Notes under the pieces: model-generated | Told to the model about the DNA's origin: nothing | What the model saw: the letters and a program-made list of their open reading frames with translations, nothing else | Database searches by the model: none | Shown: positions 8,589-18,166 of the stretch, piece by piece | Numbering within the stretch: the stretch's first letter is position 1 | Layout of the letters: the number at the start of each line of letters is the position of its first letter | Translations under genes and position numbers: made by a program | Origin: Acuticoccus kalidii | GTDB taxonomy: Bacteria; Pseudomonadota; Alphaproteobacteria; Rhizobiales; Amorphaceae | Direction of reading: 5' to 3' | Assembly (NCBI RefSeq): GCF_021556395.1 | Contig: NZ_JAKGCS010000018.1 | Location: forward strand, 1 to 60,000 | Length of the DNA stretch: 60,000 nt

Positions 8589-8823
8589 GCAGAACGGTCT
8601 ATGTAAATTTCAAATAAATTTCAATGCATTTGGATAGATTTGCTTGCATCCAAAGCTGCCGCATGGACTTAAGCGCTTACCGCGCTTTCGGTTTCTACAA
8701 AATCCCAAGATGTCGGCGCCGGTCCCCCCGCGTTCGCCGAAATCCAATCACAACCACAAGATGCTATCAGGCGAACGATTGTGCGCGTTCCGACGTCGAA
8801 CGGCCGCCGGGCTGGGCGCGGAA

Positions 8824-8856
8824 CGAAAATGGCCCGCTCTCGTCGGAGAGCGGGCC
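8824..8856 (-). terminator. Rho-independent terminator of purH
   Basis: A hairpin with an 11-bp stem (GGCCCGCTCTC and its complement, 8831-8856; short loop) is followed on the minus strand by ATTTTCG. It sits 29 bp past the purH stop and closes the htpX-rsmB-heparinase-purH gene run. Confidence 0.85.
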
Positions 8857-8885
8857 ACGCGCATTGTCTCGGCCTGTGCGAAGGG

Positions 8886-10472
8886 TCAGTGGCGGAAGTG
8901 GCGCATCCCGGTCATCACCATCGCCATGCCGGCGGCGTTCGCGGCGGCGATCACCTCGTCATCACGGCGCGAGCCGCCCGGCTGGATCACCGCCGTCGCC
9001 CCGGCGGCGGCGATGGTCTCGAGCCCGTCGGCGAAGGGGAAGAAGGCGTCGGACGCGGCGACCGAACCCTTCGTGCGGGTCTCGGCCTCGCCCGCTTCGC
9101 GCGCGGCGTCCTGCGCCTTCCAGGCGGCGATGCGCGCCGCGTCGACCCGGCTCATCTGCCCCGCGCCGACACCGACGGTCGCCCCGCCCTTCACGTAAAC
9201 GATGGCGTTCGACTTGACGTGCTTCACCGCACGCCAGGCAAAGCGAAGGTCCGCCCATTCCGCATCGGTCGGCGCCCGGTCGGTGACGACCTTGAGCTCC
9301 GCCTCGTCGATCACCCCCGCATCGAGATCCTGGACGAGAAGCCCGCCGCCGACCGAGCGCACCATCGTGCCGCCGGGGGTCGGAAGGCCGTTCGTCAACA
9401 AGACGCGCACATTGGGCTTGCCCGCGAGGATCGCGAGCGCCTCCTCGTCGGCGCCCGGCGCGATCACCACCTCGGTGAAGATCGCCGCGATCCGCTCCGC
9501 CGTCGCCTTGTCGAGCGCCTCGGAAAGCGCGACGACGCCGCCGAAGGCCGAGACGGGGTCGCATTTGCGGGCGTCTTCATAGGCCTCGGCGAGGCTCGCG
9601 GCTGTCGCGATGCCGCACGGATTGGCGTGCTTCACGATCACGACCGACGGCCCGCCGGTGAAATCGGCGACGGCCGTGAGGGCGGCGTCGGCGTCGGCGA
9701 TGTTGTTGTAGGAGAGCGCCTTGCCCTGGACGACCTTCGCGGAGGCGATCCCCTCCCCGCCGACCGAGCGATAGAAGCCGGCCGACTGGTGCGGGTTCTC
9801 GCCATAGCGCATCTCGGCGACACGCCGGCCGCCGAAGGCGCGCCAGACCGTGTGGTCGACGTCGGTGTCGTCATCCGCCGTCGCCCCGTCGAGCCAACCC
9901 GCGATCGCCGCGTCGTAGGCCGACAGGCGCGCGAAGGCCTTCGCGGCGAGGCGGCGGCGCAGCGCGAAGGGAACGCTCGTCTCGTGCGCTTCGAGCGCGC
10001 TCGCGACGGCATCATAGTCGGCCGTGTCCACCACCACGGCGACGTGATGATAATTCTTCGCCGCCGCGCGGGTCATCGACGGCCCACCGACGTCGATCTT
10101 CTCGACGAGCTCGCGCTCTTCCGCCGCGCCTTCGAGCGCATTCTCGAACGGATAGAGATTGCAGACCACAACGCCGATCGGAACGATCCCGGCCTTGTCG
10201 ATCGCGGCGACATGCTCGTCCTTGGACAGGTCGGCGAGGAGGCCGCCATGGACCGCGGGGTGCAGCGTCTTCACCCGCCCGTCGAGCATTTCCGGCACGC
10301 CCGTCAGGCTCGCGACGTCGGTGACGGGAAGCCCCGCCTCCGCGAGCGTGCGGCTGGTGCCGCCGGTGGAGACGAGTTCGATCCCGAGCGCGTGGAGGCG
10401 CTGGGCGAACGGAACGAGGCCCTCTTTGTCCGATACGGAAAGAAGGGCGCGGCGCACCGTGTTGGTGGTCAT
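8886..10472 (-). CDS. purH: Bifunctional AICAR formyltransferase/IMP cyclohydrolase
   Basis: Catalyses the last two steps of de novo purine synthesis: formylation of AICAR with 10-formyl-THF, then ring closure to IMP. At 528 residues it has the standard length. The N-terminal MGS-like cyclohydrolase domain opens with [13 protein letters not shown] and contains STGGTSRTL. The formyltransferase domain carries the catalytic VKHANPCG motif and a C-terminal [11 protein letters not shown] segment. It starts at ATG 10472, 15 bp after the heparinase-like gene, so both are surely co-transcribed. A strong terminator follows the stop. Confidence 0.97.
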   Translation of the reverse strand: MTTNTVRRALLSVSDKEGLVPFAQRLHALGIELVSTGGTSRTLAEAGLPVTDVASLTGVPEMLDGRVKTLHPAVHGGLLADLSKDEHVAAIDKAGIVPIGVVVCNLYPFENALEGAAEERELVEKIDVGGPSMTRAAAKNYHHVAVVVDTADYDAVASALEAHETSVPFALRRRLAAKAFARLSAYDAAIAGWLDGATADDDTDVDHTVWRAFGGRRVAEMRYGENPHQSAGFYRSVGGEGIASAKVVQGKALSYNNIADADAALTAVADFTGGPSVVIVKHANPCGIATAASLAEAYEDARKCDPVSAFGGVVALSEALDKATAERIAAIFTEVVIAPGADEEALAILAGKPNVRVLLTNGLPTPGGTMVRSVGGGLLVQDLDAGVIDEAELKVVTDRAPTDAEWADLRFAWRAVKHVKSNAIVYVKGGATVGVGAGQMSRVDAARIAAWKAQDAAREAGEAETRTKGSVAASDAFFPFADGLETIAAAGATAVIQPGGSRRDDEVIAAANAAGMAMVMTGMRHFRH

Positions 10473-10487
10473 GAGCGGTCTCGGATT

Positions 10488-12260
10488 CTAATCGGGTTCA
10501 CTGTCCTCGGCGTTTTCCGCCTCGATGTCGAGGGGCGCCGCATGACGGCCGATGTGCCAGCGCACGGTGTCATCGGTCAACGTGTTGCCTGCTATGACGA
10601 TCTGCGTGGTGCGGCGAACCTGGCGCGAGGCGACGAGGGTGATCGAGTCTTCGAGCGCCAGACCGGGCCCCTCGTCGAGGCCGAACAGCCAGATCGCACC
10701 GTCCGGCAGGGTGAGGAGAACCCGGTCGCGCTTGGGCTCCAGCCGGGCCTTCACGTTGGGGCCGAGATGGAAGCGCACCGCGAAGGGATAGCCGTCGAGC
10801 CGGTCGGGACCGATCAGCCTGTCCTCCCCATCGAGCCAGAGGCCGTCATCCGCGAGGGTAAGGCTGCGCTGATGAACGAGGCCGAACGCCTCGTGATAGC
10901 CATCGTGCTCGGCGCGCGCGCTCTGCCCCTCCCGCGCGACGTCGACCCGCCGCGGCCCGGCATAGAGGAGCGGACCGAGACACCCGACGAGCGGCCAGCG
11001 ATCGAGCACCTTCGCGCTGGACCGCTCGGCGATCGCGAGCGTCGACTGTGCGGCGGTGGCGCGCGCCACGCCCGCCCATTCCGGCCGCGCCCGCTCCAAC
11101 GCCCCGCAATTGACGACGAGCCTGTTCGCCCCGTGCGCGAACTCGAAGGCGAGCGCCGATGCGTTCGCATGGCGCGAATGGGTCGGCGGCGGCACGCGGC
11201 CGGTGTCGAAGAGGATGACGCTGTCGCCCGCCGACAGACGCTGAAAGCCGCTATAACGCGCGTTCGCCGCCGGTTTGCCGCGCACCTCGTCATAATAGAG
11301 CACGGTGTCGAGTGCCGCCGGGGCGACGAACCCCGCGCCGTGGAAGGCGGCGAGCCCGCCATCGCCATAGCGGAAGAAGCGCAGCATCGGGAACATGCGG
11401 TCGATCGCATCGCGCAGGAAGGTCGGCACGGGGAACTGACGGCGTCCGAGCGCCTCGCGCAGCGGAATGAGGAGGGTCAGAACCGTCACCACCGCCTCGG
11501 GGCTGCGGGAGGCGTGGCCGCCATCGGGCAAGACCTCGCTCGCGACGGCATCGGAGAGGATCCCCATCGACCAGCGCGCGAGGCGGCCCTGATCGGCCAC
11601 CACCGTTCCGGCGAGGGCCAGCGACGCGGCGACGCGCAATCGCGTCATCCCCTTGGGGAGCGGTCCCAGAACCCGCTCCAGGCGGCGCAGATGCCGGCCG
11701 AGCGCGCGCATATAACGGGTGCGAAAGGCGGCGTCGGCGCCGTTCAGCAGCAGCGGCGATTGGACGAGCCAGGCGACGAGCCGGTCGGCCATCACGTCGG
11801 GCTCGTTGGCGACCGCCTCGTTGGCGCTGGGCGCCTGGAGCCATTCGTCGAACAGCGCGCGGGCGTTCGAGGAGGACAGCCGATTGGCGTTCGCCTCCAG
11901 ATGATGGAGCCAGCCGAACCCGTGCAGCGCCCGCGCCCATTCCGGCGAGGGTGGCGCGATCGCGAAGGGTGAGCGCCCCGACGCGTCGACCACCTCGCCG
12001 GCGAGCGCGAAGACGCCGGCATAGATGTCCGCCGCGACCGCCGCATCGGCTTCGACGAGCGTCTCGGGCGCGAAGATCACCCGGTTGGGCGGTGAAGAGG
12101 CCGGACGCTGCCACAGGAGATTGCGCGCGCCGGCGACAGCGCGCGCCGCGGCACGGCGTACGGCAAATCCGATCAGCGCGGGGAAAGTGGTCACCGTGGG
12201 GCCGGACTTCGACAACGCTCTCTCATCTGCTCGCCTCGCCGCGCCGGGTCGAGGTCGCAT
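10488..12260 (-). CDS. Heparinase II/III-like protein
   Basis: A 590-residue member of the heparinase II/III family: an alpha-helical toroid in the first part, then a beta-sandwich region (about residue 330 on). Characterised relatives are polysaccharide lyases, but members placed next to purH in rhizobial genomes have no proven substrate. No signal peptide is evident. The N-terminus is Arg-rich (GFAVRRAAARAVAGARNLLWQRP). Besides ATG 12260, a GTG at 12194 would give a shorter start closer to relatives, so the exact start is uncertain. It is 15 bp upstream of purH. Context suggests an envelope or glycan role; that is inference. Confidence 0.82.
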   Translation of the reverse strand: MRPRPGAARRADERALSKSGPTVTTFPALIGFAVRRAAARAVAGARNLLWQRPASSPPNRVIFAPETLVEADAAVAADIYAGVFALAGEVVDASGRSPFAIAPPSPEWARALHGFGWLHHLEANANRLSSSNARALFDEWLQAPSANEAVANEPDVMADRLVAWLVQSPLLLNGADAAFRTRYMRALGRHLRRLERVLGPLPKGMTRLRVAASLALAGTVVADQGRLARWSMGILSDAVASEVLPDGGHASRSPEAVVTVLTLLIPLREALGRRQFPVPTFLRDAIDRMFPMLRFFRYGDGGLAAFHGAGFVAPAALDTVLYYDEVRGKPAANARYSGFQRLSAGDSVILFDTGRVPPPTHSRHANASALAFEFAHGANRLVVNCGALERARPEWAGVARATAAQSTLAIAERSSAKVLDRWPLVGCLGPLLYAGPRRVDVAREGQSARAEHDGYHEAFGLVHQRSLTLADDGLWLDGEDRLIGPDRLDGYPFAVRFHLGPNVKARLEPKRDRVLLTLPDGAIWLFGLDEGPGLALEDSITLVASRQVRRTTQIVIAGNTLTDDTVRWHIGRHAAPLDIEAENAEDSEPD

Positions 12261-12356
12261 CGGAAGGGGCCGAGATGGCGCGCCCCTTCTAGGGCAGCTC
12301 TCGCACGCTTGGAATCAATCGGGCGAGAAGACGCTGCTCGATCGCAGAGGATTAGA

Positions 12357-12390
12357 GCATCTTATCCGCGCTTATTGGAGCGCGGGATGC
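12357..12390. repeat. Bulged hairpin, possible palindromic intergenic repeat
   Basis: GCATC-(TTAT)-CCGCGCT-TATTGG-AGCGCGG-GATGC forms a 12-bp stem with one 4-base bulge, in the 304-bp gap between rsmB and the heparinase-like gene. No T-run follows on either strand, so it is not a simple terminator. It resembles the palindromic units scattered between genes in alphaproteobacteria, but only genome-wide copies would show that. Confidence 0.35.
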
Positions 12391-12449
12391 GCCAATGCAC
12401 GATCCGCGAAACAAAAATCGATCGCGGAGCGTGCCCGTCCTCTCCGTCG

Positions 12450-12465
12450 GACGCAATTTTGCGTC
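12450..12465. promoter_or_regulatory. GACGCAA-TT-TTGCGTC inverted repeat
   Basis: A perfect 7-bp inverted repeat with a 2-base centre, about 100 bp past the rsmB stop and 190 bp before the heparinase-like start. The shape suits an operator. No binding protein can be named. Apart from this and the hairpin at 12357-12390, I see nothing in the 12261-12564 gap. Confidence 0.3.
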
Positions 12466-12564
12466 ACCCGGCGCGCCCCGGCCGGGGCGAAACGCGCCCA
12501 CGGGGAGATTTTGCGCCCGCACGCTCCGTCAACCCCTTCGCCCCGGATTACGGCATGGCGCGGG

Positions 12565-13917
12565 CTAGTTTCGCCGGAAGCGCGCCGCAAAGAAACCGTC
12601 GAGACCGCGCAGATCGGTGCCTTCCAGCGCCATGTGGGGGAGTGTGCGCATCGCGCCCTCCTCCGTCGCAAAGGCGGCGGCGGGACCGTCGGTGATCGGC
12701 TCGAGCGTCAGCTCCGGCAGGAATTTGGCGACGAAGCGGAGCTGCGCCTCCCCCTCTTCCGGCTCGATCGAGCATGTCGCATAGACGAGGCTGCCGCCGG
12801 GCGCGAGGCGCGCCGCCGCATGGCGCAGGAGATCCTTCTGGACGCGCGAGAGGGCGGTGATGTCGGCCTTCGTCTTCGCCCAGGCGACGTCCGGCTGGCG
12901 GCGCATGGTGCCGGTCGCCGAGCACGGCGCGTCGAGGAGGACGCCGTCATAGGTGCCCTCCGCCTGAAGCGCGTCGCCGACCACCACATCGACGCGGTCG
13001 GCAAGACGCGTGCGGGCAAGATTTTCGCGAAGCCGTGCGGCGCGTCCGGCATCGATCTCGACCGCCGTCACGCGCGCCCCGGAGGCGGCGAGCTGCATCG
13101 TCTTGCCGCCCGGCGCGGCGCAGAGGTCGAGAATATGTCGGCCCGCGACGTCGCCGAGCAGCGTCGCCGGAAGCTGAGCGGCGACATCCTGAACCCACCA
13201 GGAGCCCGCCGCATACCCTTCGATCTCGGTGACGGCGCCCGCCGGGAGGCGCGCCCCGCCGGTCGGCAGCCGCTCGGCGCCCTCGGGCAGCGGGCTCGGC
13301 GCGGCGAAGGCGAGATCGAGCCCCGGCTCCTCCCGGTGGATCGCGGCGATCGCGGCGGCGTTCGCCTCGCCATACGTTGCGACCCATCGCTCCCAGAGCC
13401 AGCCCGGCGTGTTCGCCTCGACGGGCAGGCGGGCGAGGAGAAGGTCGCGCTCGCGGATGAGGCGGCGCAGGACCGCGTTCGCGAGCCCGGCGAAACCGCC
13501 GGTCGCCGCATCCCCCTTCAACAGCGCGACGGCGACATTGACGGCCGCATGATCCGCCTGCCGCATGAAGAGGAGCTGCGCCGCCGAGATCCTGAGGATC
13601 GAGCGCACCGCCTCGGCCCGCTTCGGCAACGCCTTGTCCATGAGATTGGCGAGACACCAGTCGATATCGCCGCGGCGCCGCACGGTGATGCGGGCAATGG
13701 CGCGGGCAAGCGCGGCGTCGCGCGGTTCGAGCCCGCTGTCCTCCCCATCGAGGACGGCGGCGAGCGGCTGATGGGCCTCGCACACGCGGGTGACGATCTC
13801 GCACGCCGCGCGCCGTGGCTCGACGCCGCTGACGGGCGGACCGCGCCGGCCGCTTTGCTGGGCGCCGCGGTCGGGCGGACGTCGCCGGCCGCCGCCTCTA
13901 TTGTCGGACTGTGTCAT
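12565..13917 (-). CDS. rsmB: 16S rRNA (cytosine-967-C5)-methyltransferase
   Basis: An RsmB/Fmu-type enzyme that makes m5C967 in 16S rRNA. At 450 residues it has the usual two parts: a NusB-like RNA-binding domain (about residues 30-170) and a SAM-dependent methyltransferase domain. Key motifs are LDLCAAPGGKTMQLA (SAM binding), LLDAPCSATGTMRRQPD and YATCSIEPEE, which supply the two cysteines of the m5C mechanism. The first 30 residues are an extra RGG/Arg-Pro-rich tail (NRGGGRRRPPDRG), probably disordered and RNA-attracting. It lies 88 bp after htpX on the same strand. Confidence 0.94.
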   Translation of the reverse strand: MTQSDNRGGGRRRPPDRGAQQSGRRGPPVSGVEPRRAACEIVTRVCEAHQPLAAVLDGEDSGLEPRDAALARAIARITVRRRGDIDWCLANLMDKALPKRAEAVRSILRISAAQLLFMRQADHAAVNVAVALLKGDAATGGFAGLANAVLRRLIRERDLLLARLPVEANTPGWLWERWVATYGEANAAAIAAIHREEPGLDLAFAAPSPLPEGAERLPTGGARLPAGAVTEIEGYAAGSWWVQDVAAQLPATLLGDVAGRHILDLCAAPGGKTMQLAASGARVTAVEIDAGRAARLRENLARTRLADRVDVVVGDALQAEGTYDGVLLDAPCSATGTMRRQPDVAWAKTKADITALSRVQKDLLRHAAARLAPGGSLVYATCSIEPEEGEAQLRFVAKFLPELTLEPITDGPAAAFATEEGAMRTLPHMALEGTDLRGLDGFFAARFRRN

Positions 13918-14005
13918 CCGCGCAGTTGGCGCAGAAAGGGCGCCGCGCTCAAGAGGCCAATTGCGCGCCGTCTCCGGTCATCAACCGCCGACGGCGCGGC
14001 CGGCC

Positions 14006-14953
14006 TCACCCCCAGGGGCCGCCGGGACGGCGCGAACGGGTCGGCGCGGGCGATCCGCCGCCCCAAGGGCCGCGCGGCTCACGCCCGCGCTGCGGCGAGA
14101 GGGAGGCCGGCGTGCCGCCGATCTCCTGCGCAAATTCGCGCAGGCGGGCGATGCGGTTCGCGGTGTTCGGGTGGGTGGAGAAGAGGTTGTCCATCCGCTG
14201 GCCGGACAACGGGTTGATGATGAACATATGCGCCGTGGCCGGGACGGCCTCGGCCTCCTCGTTCGGGATCGTGCGGCCCCGCTCCAGCTTTTCGAGCGCC
14301 GAAGCGAGCCACAGTGGTTGGCCGCAAATCTCGCCGCCGCGCCGGTCGGCGGCGTATTCGCGGGTCCGGCTGATGGCCATCTGGACGAGCATCGCCGCGA
14401 GCGGGGCGACGATCATCGTCAACAGCATCCCGACGACGCCGAACGGGTTGTCGCGGTTGCGGCCGAACAGGAAGGCGAAGTTGGCGAGCATCGAGATCGC
14501 GCCGGCGATGGTCGCCGTGATCGTCATGATCAGGGTGTCGCGGTTTTGGACGTGGGCGAGCTCGTGCGCCATCACGCCGGCGATCTCCTCGCGGTTCATC
14601 GAGCGCAGGAGGCCCCGCGTCGCCGCGACGGCGGCATTGTCGGGATTGCGGCCGGTGGCGAAGGCGTTCGGCTGATCCTCGTCGAGGATGTAGACGCGCG
14701 GCATCGGCAATTGCGCACGGGCCGCGAGCTCGCGAACGATCGCATAATATTCAGGCGCGGTGCGTTCGTCGACCTCCCGCGCATGGTGCATGCGCAGGAC
14801 GAGTTTGTCGGAATTCCAGTAGGAGAAGACGTTCATCGCGACGGCGATGCCGAAGGCGATCAGCATGCCCTGCTCGCCGCCGATGACAAAGCCGACGCCC
14901 ATGAAAAGCGCGGTCAGACCCGCCAGAAGGAGCGCCGTGCGAAAGTAGTTCAT
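14006..14953 (-). CDS. htpX: Membrane zinc metalloprotease HtpX
   Basis: An M48-family inner-membrane protease that degrades misfolded membrane proteins and is usually linked to envelope or heat stress. It has 315 residues. Two N-terminal membrane helices (about 5-25 and 30-46) precede the zinc motif HELAHVQ (H130, E131, H134). A further hydrophobic pair follows, then a glutamate in [10 protein letters not shown] as third ligand. The C-terminal 35 residues are an unusual Arg/Gly/Pro/Trp tail ([20 protein letters not shown]) absent from the E. coli type. Start ATG 14953. It is the first gene of the htpX-rsmB-heparinase-purH run. Confidence 0.95.
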   Translation of the reverse strand: MNYFRTALLLAGLTALFMGVGFVIGGEQGMLIAFGIAVAMNVFSYWNSDKLVLRMHHAREVDERTAPEYYAIVRELAARAQLPMPRVYILDEDQPNAFATGRNPDNAAVAATRGLLRSMNREEIAGVMAHELAHVQNRDTLIMTITATIAGAISMLANFAFLFGRNRDNPFGVVGMLLTMIVAPLAAMLVQMAISRTREYAADRRGGEICGQPLWLASALEKLERGRTIPNEEAEAVPATAHMFIINPLSGQRMDNLFSTHPNTANRIARLREFAQEIGGTPASLSPQRGREPRGPWGGGSPAPTRSRRPGGPWG

Positions 14954-15038
14954 GAGCCCGCCCAGAAGAAATCCGTTTGATGAAGCAAAATATTTGCACC
15001 ACCGGCCGTTTTATCAACCGCGACAGGATGCGCGTGCC

Positions 15039-15701
15039 TCAGGCCGCGCCGTCCGTCGTCGCCCCGGTCGGCGCTTCCCAGCGTAGGACGACGAATTTCG
15101 GCCGGTCGAACAGATAGCCCACCGGGCCGAGCGAAATCGTCTTGATCGGTTTCGCCCCGACGCCCTGATAGACCCGCATCGCCGCATCCGCCGTGATCGA
15201 CGCCTCGGTGCGCCACGCCTTTTTGCCGCGGCGGATCACCTCGTCGCCGAGCCAATGAAGGAGCGAGGTACCGATGCCGCGCCCCCGCGCCTTCGGGTCG
15301 ACCTTGAAGCCTTCGAGATAGAGCTCGTCCGGCCGTCCCCGGCGCAGGGTCGCCTCGGTGAGCCAATAGCGCGCGGTGCCGCTCACGGCGCCGAAATGCT
15401 CGCGATAGCGACTGGAATCGGGCCACACCGAGCCCTCCCCATCCATCCGGTAGGAAATGAGGCCGGCGATCTCTCCCTTGACGAGCGCGATGCAGATCCG
15501 GTCCGGCCGGAGGCGGTTGCCGAGCACCTTCTCCCGCACCTCGGGCAGGCCGACAATGCGGTTCAGCGTGGCGCGCTGGGCGACCGAATAGGCCGCCGCA
15601 TCCGCGGCCAGGAAGTCCGGCACCGGCGAGACGAGCATCCAATCCTCGCCCTCTTGGTAGATGCACTCGGGCGGGATGGCGGGGGTGGTGGCGACGGCCA
15701 T
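15039..15701 (-). CDS. GNAT-family N-acetyltransferase
   Basis: A 220-residue protein whose central part (about 80-190) has the GNAT acetyl-CoA site: a core strand, then KVDPKARGRGIGTSLLHWLG, the R/Q-x-x-G-x-G/A loop. The N-terminal 50 residues do not match the GNAT fold obviously. The acceptor substrate cannot be predicted. It sits between cca and htpX with about 85 bp on each side, so it may have its own promoter. Confidence 0.75.
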   Translation of the reverse strand: MAVATTPAIPPECIYQEGEDWMLVSPVPDFLAADAAAYSVAQRATLNRIVGLPEVREKVLGNRLRPDRICIALVKGEIAGLISYRMDGEGSVWPDSSRYREHFGAVSGTARYWLTEATLRRGRPDELYLEGFKVDPKARGRGIGTSLLHWLGDEVIRRGKKAWRTEASITADAAMRVYQGVGAKPIKTISLGPVGYLFDRPKFVVLRWEAPTGATTDGAA

Positions 15702-15784
15702 GATACGACGTTCCGAATTTCACGCGTGACGAATGCGGGCGCGCCCGTCGGTGTTCCGGTCGCGACACTGCGTCTCCTCACACA

Positions 15785-17011
15785 CTATCCGTCTTTTTCC
15801 AAGTGGGCACGGTCGAGCGCGAGGAGCGCGTCCTTGCCGAGGGCGAAGTCGCTGTCGCGCCAGGCGGCGTCGAGCCGGCGGAGGCGAGCGCCGAGTTCCG
15901 GGCCGCCGGTGTCGCCCTGGCGCAAAAGATCGTTGCCGGAGACCGGAAAGACCGGCTTCTGCCAATTGCGCGCCTCGGCGAGGATGCGCGGCACGTCGAT
16001 GATGTCCACCCCGTCGGCGAGGGCGATCATCAGACCATCGCAAAAGGCTTGCGCGCCGTGGACGTAAAGGAGCTTGCGAACATGGGGCGCGGAACGCGGC
16101 GGCATGTCGCGCGAAGCGTTCAGCGCCGCGAGCCCCCGGTCGCGCCGTTTGCGGGAAAGTTTCAGCGCACGGGCGGCTTTCTCGAACCGGTCGATGTCGA
16201 ATCCGACGAGCGCGGTGAGGCCGAGAACCGGGGCGAGCTGGCGCCCGGCCGCCGCCTCCACCCGCGCGAGCGCGCGAAAGGAGCGCGGCGCGAGAGGCGG
16301 CTTCAGGAACGGCAGGAGAAAGCCTTCATCGGCGAGGATCGCGATCACGTCGACCGCGCCGGGCGCGCCCATCAGGCGCATCAATTCATGCTGGACGCGC
16401 TCGACCGCGAGGTTCGCGAGAAGCGCCTTGTTGCGCCGCGTCGCAGCGAGGCCGTCCGGGTCCGGCGCACTCGTTCCGTAGCTCGCATGGAAGCGGAAAA
16501 ACCGCAGGATCCTGAGGTGATCCTCGAGAATGCGCTGATCGGGGTCGCCGATAAAGCGCACCCGCCGGTCGAGGCAATCCTGGTAGCCGCCGCAATAATC
16601 GAACCCGCTCCCGTCGCGATCGAGATAGAGCGCGTTCATCGTGAAGTCGCGGCGGCCGGCGTCCATCTCCCAATCGTCGGTGAAGCGGACCGTCGCGCGC
16701 CGGCCATCGGTCGCGACGTCCTCGCGAAGCGTCGTCACCTCGAAGGGGTGGCCGGCGACGGTGATCGTCAGCGTGCCGTGGACGAGGCCCGTCTCATAGA
16801 CGTGGAAGCCGGCCTCCCGTGCGGCGCGGGCGACCCTGTCGGGGGTCGCGACGGTCGCGATGTCGATGTCGCCGATCGGCTCGCGCAGCAGCGTGTTGCG
16901 AACGGCGCCGCCCACCACGCGCATCTCCCCGACGGGCGTGAGCGCATCGAACAACCGAATCACGGGATCGCTCTTCAGCCACGGCGCTGTGAGATTGAAC
17001 CGTTCGACCAC
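15785..17011 (-). CDS. cca: CCA tRNA nucleotidyltransferase / poly(A) polymerase family
   Basis: Adds or repairs the 3' CCA end of tRNAs (class II nucleotidyltransferase). It has 408 residues. The catalytic head shows GGAVRNTLL followed by the metal-binding GDIDIAT motif, then RRDFTMNALY, the DxxR-like DCLDRRVRFIGDP and the EDHLRILRFFRF helix, in family order. The start is a GTG at 17011. The 121 bp upstream separates it from the DUF6111 gene. Together with DUF1285 and the Nudix gene it forms a set often seen in Rhizobiales. A dedicated poly(A) polymerase function cannot be excluded by sequence. Confidence 0.93.
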   Translation of the reverse strand: MVERFNLTAPWLKSDPVIRLFDALTPVGEMRVVGGAVRNTLLREPIGDIDIATVATPDRVARAAREAGFHVYETGLVHGTLTITVAGHPFEVTTLREDVATDGRRATVRFTDDWEMDAGRRDFTMNALYLDRDGSGFDYCGGYQDCLDRRVRFIGDPDQRILEDHLRILRFFRFHASYGTSAPDPDGLAATRRNKALLANLAVERVQHELMRLMGAPGAVDVIAILADEGFLLPFLKPPLAPRSFRALARVEAAAGRQLAPVLGLTALVGFDIDRFEKAARALKLSRKRRDRGLAALNASRDMPPRSAPHVRKLLYVHGAQAFCDGLMIALADGVDIIDVPRILAEARNWQKPVFPVSGNDLLRQGDTGGPELGARLRRLDAAWRDSDFALGKDALLALDRAHLEKDG

Positions 17012-17132
17012 GCGCTAGATCACCACCCCGTCTCTCCCGGCCCAGCCGACCGGCGCCCTTCGGCGCCCTCCCACCCATACGAAATGCGAGCCCGTCGGGA
17101 TCGCACACAATCGAATCAGAGCGGACGTGAGG

Positions 17133-17399
17133 TTAACGCGGACGGAAACCACCTGGAATGAGTTCGCCATCGCGATACTGGGTCGGGACATAGACGCCCT
17201 GGCTTTCCCCGCCCGTCACCGCGAAATAGATGAACCCCAGGATGACGAGAACGCCGCCGGCGATGGAGAGATAGAAGTTCACTCGCCCGAGATCGCGGAT
17301 CCGCGCGCCCGTCGGCCCTTCCGTCGCCAGCCGGTAGATGAAGAAGCCGACAAAGGGCAACAGAAACAGGATGATTTGGGTGATGATGACGCGAATCAT
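17133..17399 (-). CDS. Small DUF6111-type membrane protein
   Basis: An 88-residue protein with two hydrophobic helices (about 3-22 and 45-65) and the short C-terminal motif YVPTQYRDGELIPGGF, which marks the small alphaproteobacterial family I know as DUF6111. Function unknown. Its ATG overlaps the Nudix stop by 4 bases (ATGA), so the two are translationally coupled. Confidence 0.8.
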   Translation of the reverse strand: MIRVIITQIILFLLPFVGFFIYRLATEGPTGARIRDLGRVNFYLSIAGGVLVILGFIYFAVTGGESQGVYVPTQYRDGELIPGGFRPR

Positions 17400-18166
17400 G
17401 ATCGATAAAGGCGCTCCCCGACCGCTTTGAAGATCCCGGCCGTGACGCCCCAGATGCGACGATCGCCGTACATAGTCTCATAGTAGCGCCGCGGAGTGCC
17501 GTCCCGGTCAACCGTGACTTCGCGCCACGCCGCCCCGCTCATCACGAGCGACCACGGCGCGGTGAAGGCCGCCGCCACCTCGTCGGGGCTCGCATGGAGG
17601 ACGACGGAGCGACGCAACGCGCCGAGAACAGGGATAACGAAAAAGCCCGTCCGCGTCGCATAGGGCTCGGTGACGCCGAGCGGTTGGACGGCGTCGGGCG
17701 GGAGCGCCACCTCCTCCATCGCCTCGCGCAGGGCCGCATCGGTGGGCGTTTCGCCGGCTTCGATCTTGCCGCCTGGCAGCGCGATCTGCCCGGCATGGGC
17801 CGAAAGATGCTTCGCCCGCTCGGTGAGGATCACCGCGAGCTCGCCGTCTTCGTCATAAGCGAGCGCCATCAAAACCGCGGCGCGGCGGAGCGGTGCGCCG
17901 GACGGATTTGGCGCGAATTGCGGATTGAGGACATGATCGCCGTGCACCTGCACGTCGCTCCGCAAATGGCCGCGCGTCGGTTCGAGGCGCTGGGCACGCC
18001 AGACGAGATCCACGAATTTCGGGTCGCGCGGATCGGGCGGGGCGAGCGCCATCGGCGTCGTCGCGGGCCCGGCGACGGGGTGGACCGTCAGCGTTCCGTT
18101 CCGATCCTCGGGCTTGGTTCCGTCCGTTTCGGAGGGCGAATCGGGGCTGATGGGGCGATCCGTCAC
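17396..18166 (-). CDS. Nudix hydrolase, CoA pyrophosphatase type
   Basis: A 256-residue Nudix hydrolase. The Nudix box is complete (GGKIEAGETPTDAALREAMEEV). The preceding LSAHAGQIALPGG marks the CoA-pyrophosphatase (NudL/YeaB) subgroup, which splits CoA into 3',5'-ADP and phosphopantetheine. A 60-residue N-terminal extension precedes the domain. It starts at a GTG overlapping the DUF1285 stop by 4 bases and ends overlapping the DUF6111 start, so the three genes are tightly coupled. Substrate preference is inferred from the subgroup motif only. Confidence 0.88.
   Translation of the reverse strand: MTDRPISPDSPSETDGTKPEDRNGTLTVHPVAGPATTPMALAPPDPRDPKFVDLVWRAQRLEPTRGHLRSDVQVHGDHVLNPQFAPNPSGAPLRRAAVLMALAYDEDGELAVILTERAKHLSAHAGQIALPGGKIEAGETPTDAALREAMEEVALPPDAVQPLGVTEPYATRTGFFVIPVLGALRRSVVLHASPDEVAAAFTAPWSLVMSGAAWREVTVDRDGTPRRYYETMYGDRRIWGVTAGIFKAVGERLYRS

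Noticed and set aside
8781..11972. Open frame of over 1000 codons on the plus strand
   Set aside because: It is wholly antisense to purH and the heparinase-like gene. Its product is Arg/Gly/Ala-rich with no domain, a common shadow in GC-rich DNA.
12351..12358. TAGAGCAT near the rsmB gap hairpin, similar to the start of the IS630 end
   Set aside because: Only the first seven bases match, and there is no second end nearby, so a mini-element derived from the IS is not supported.
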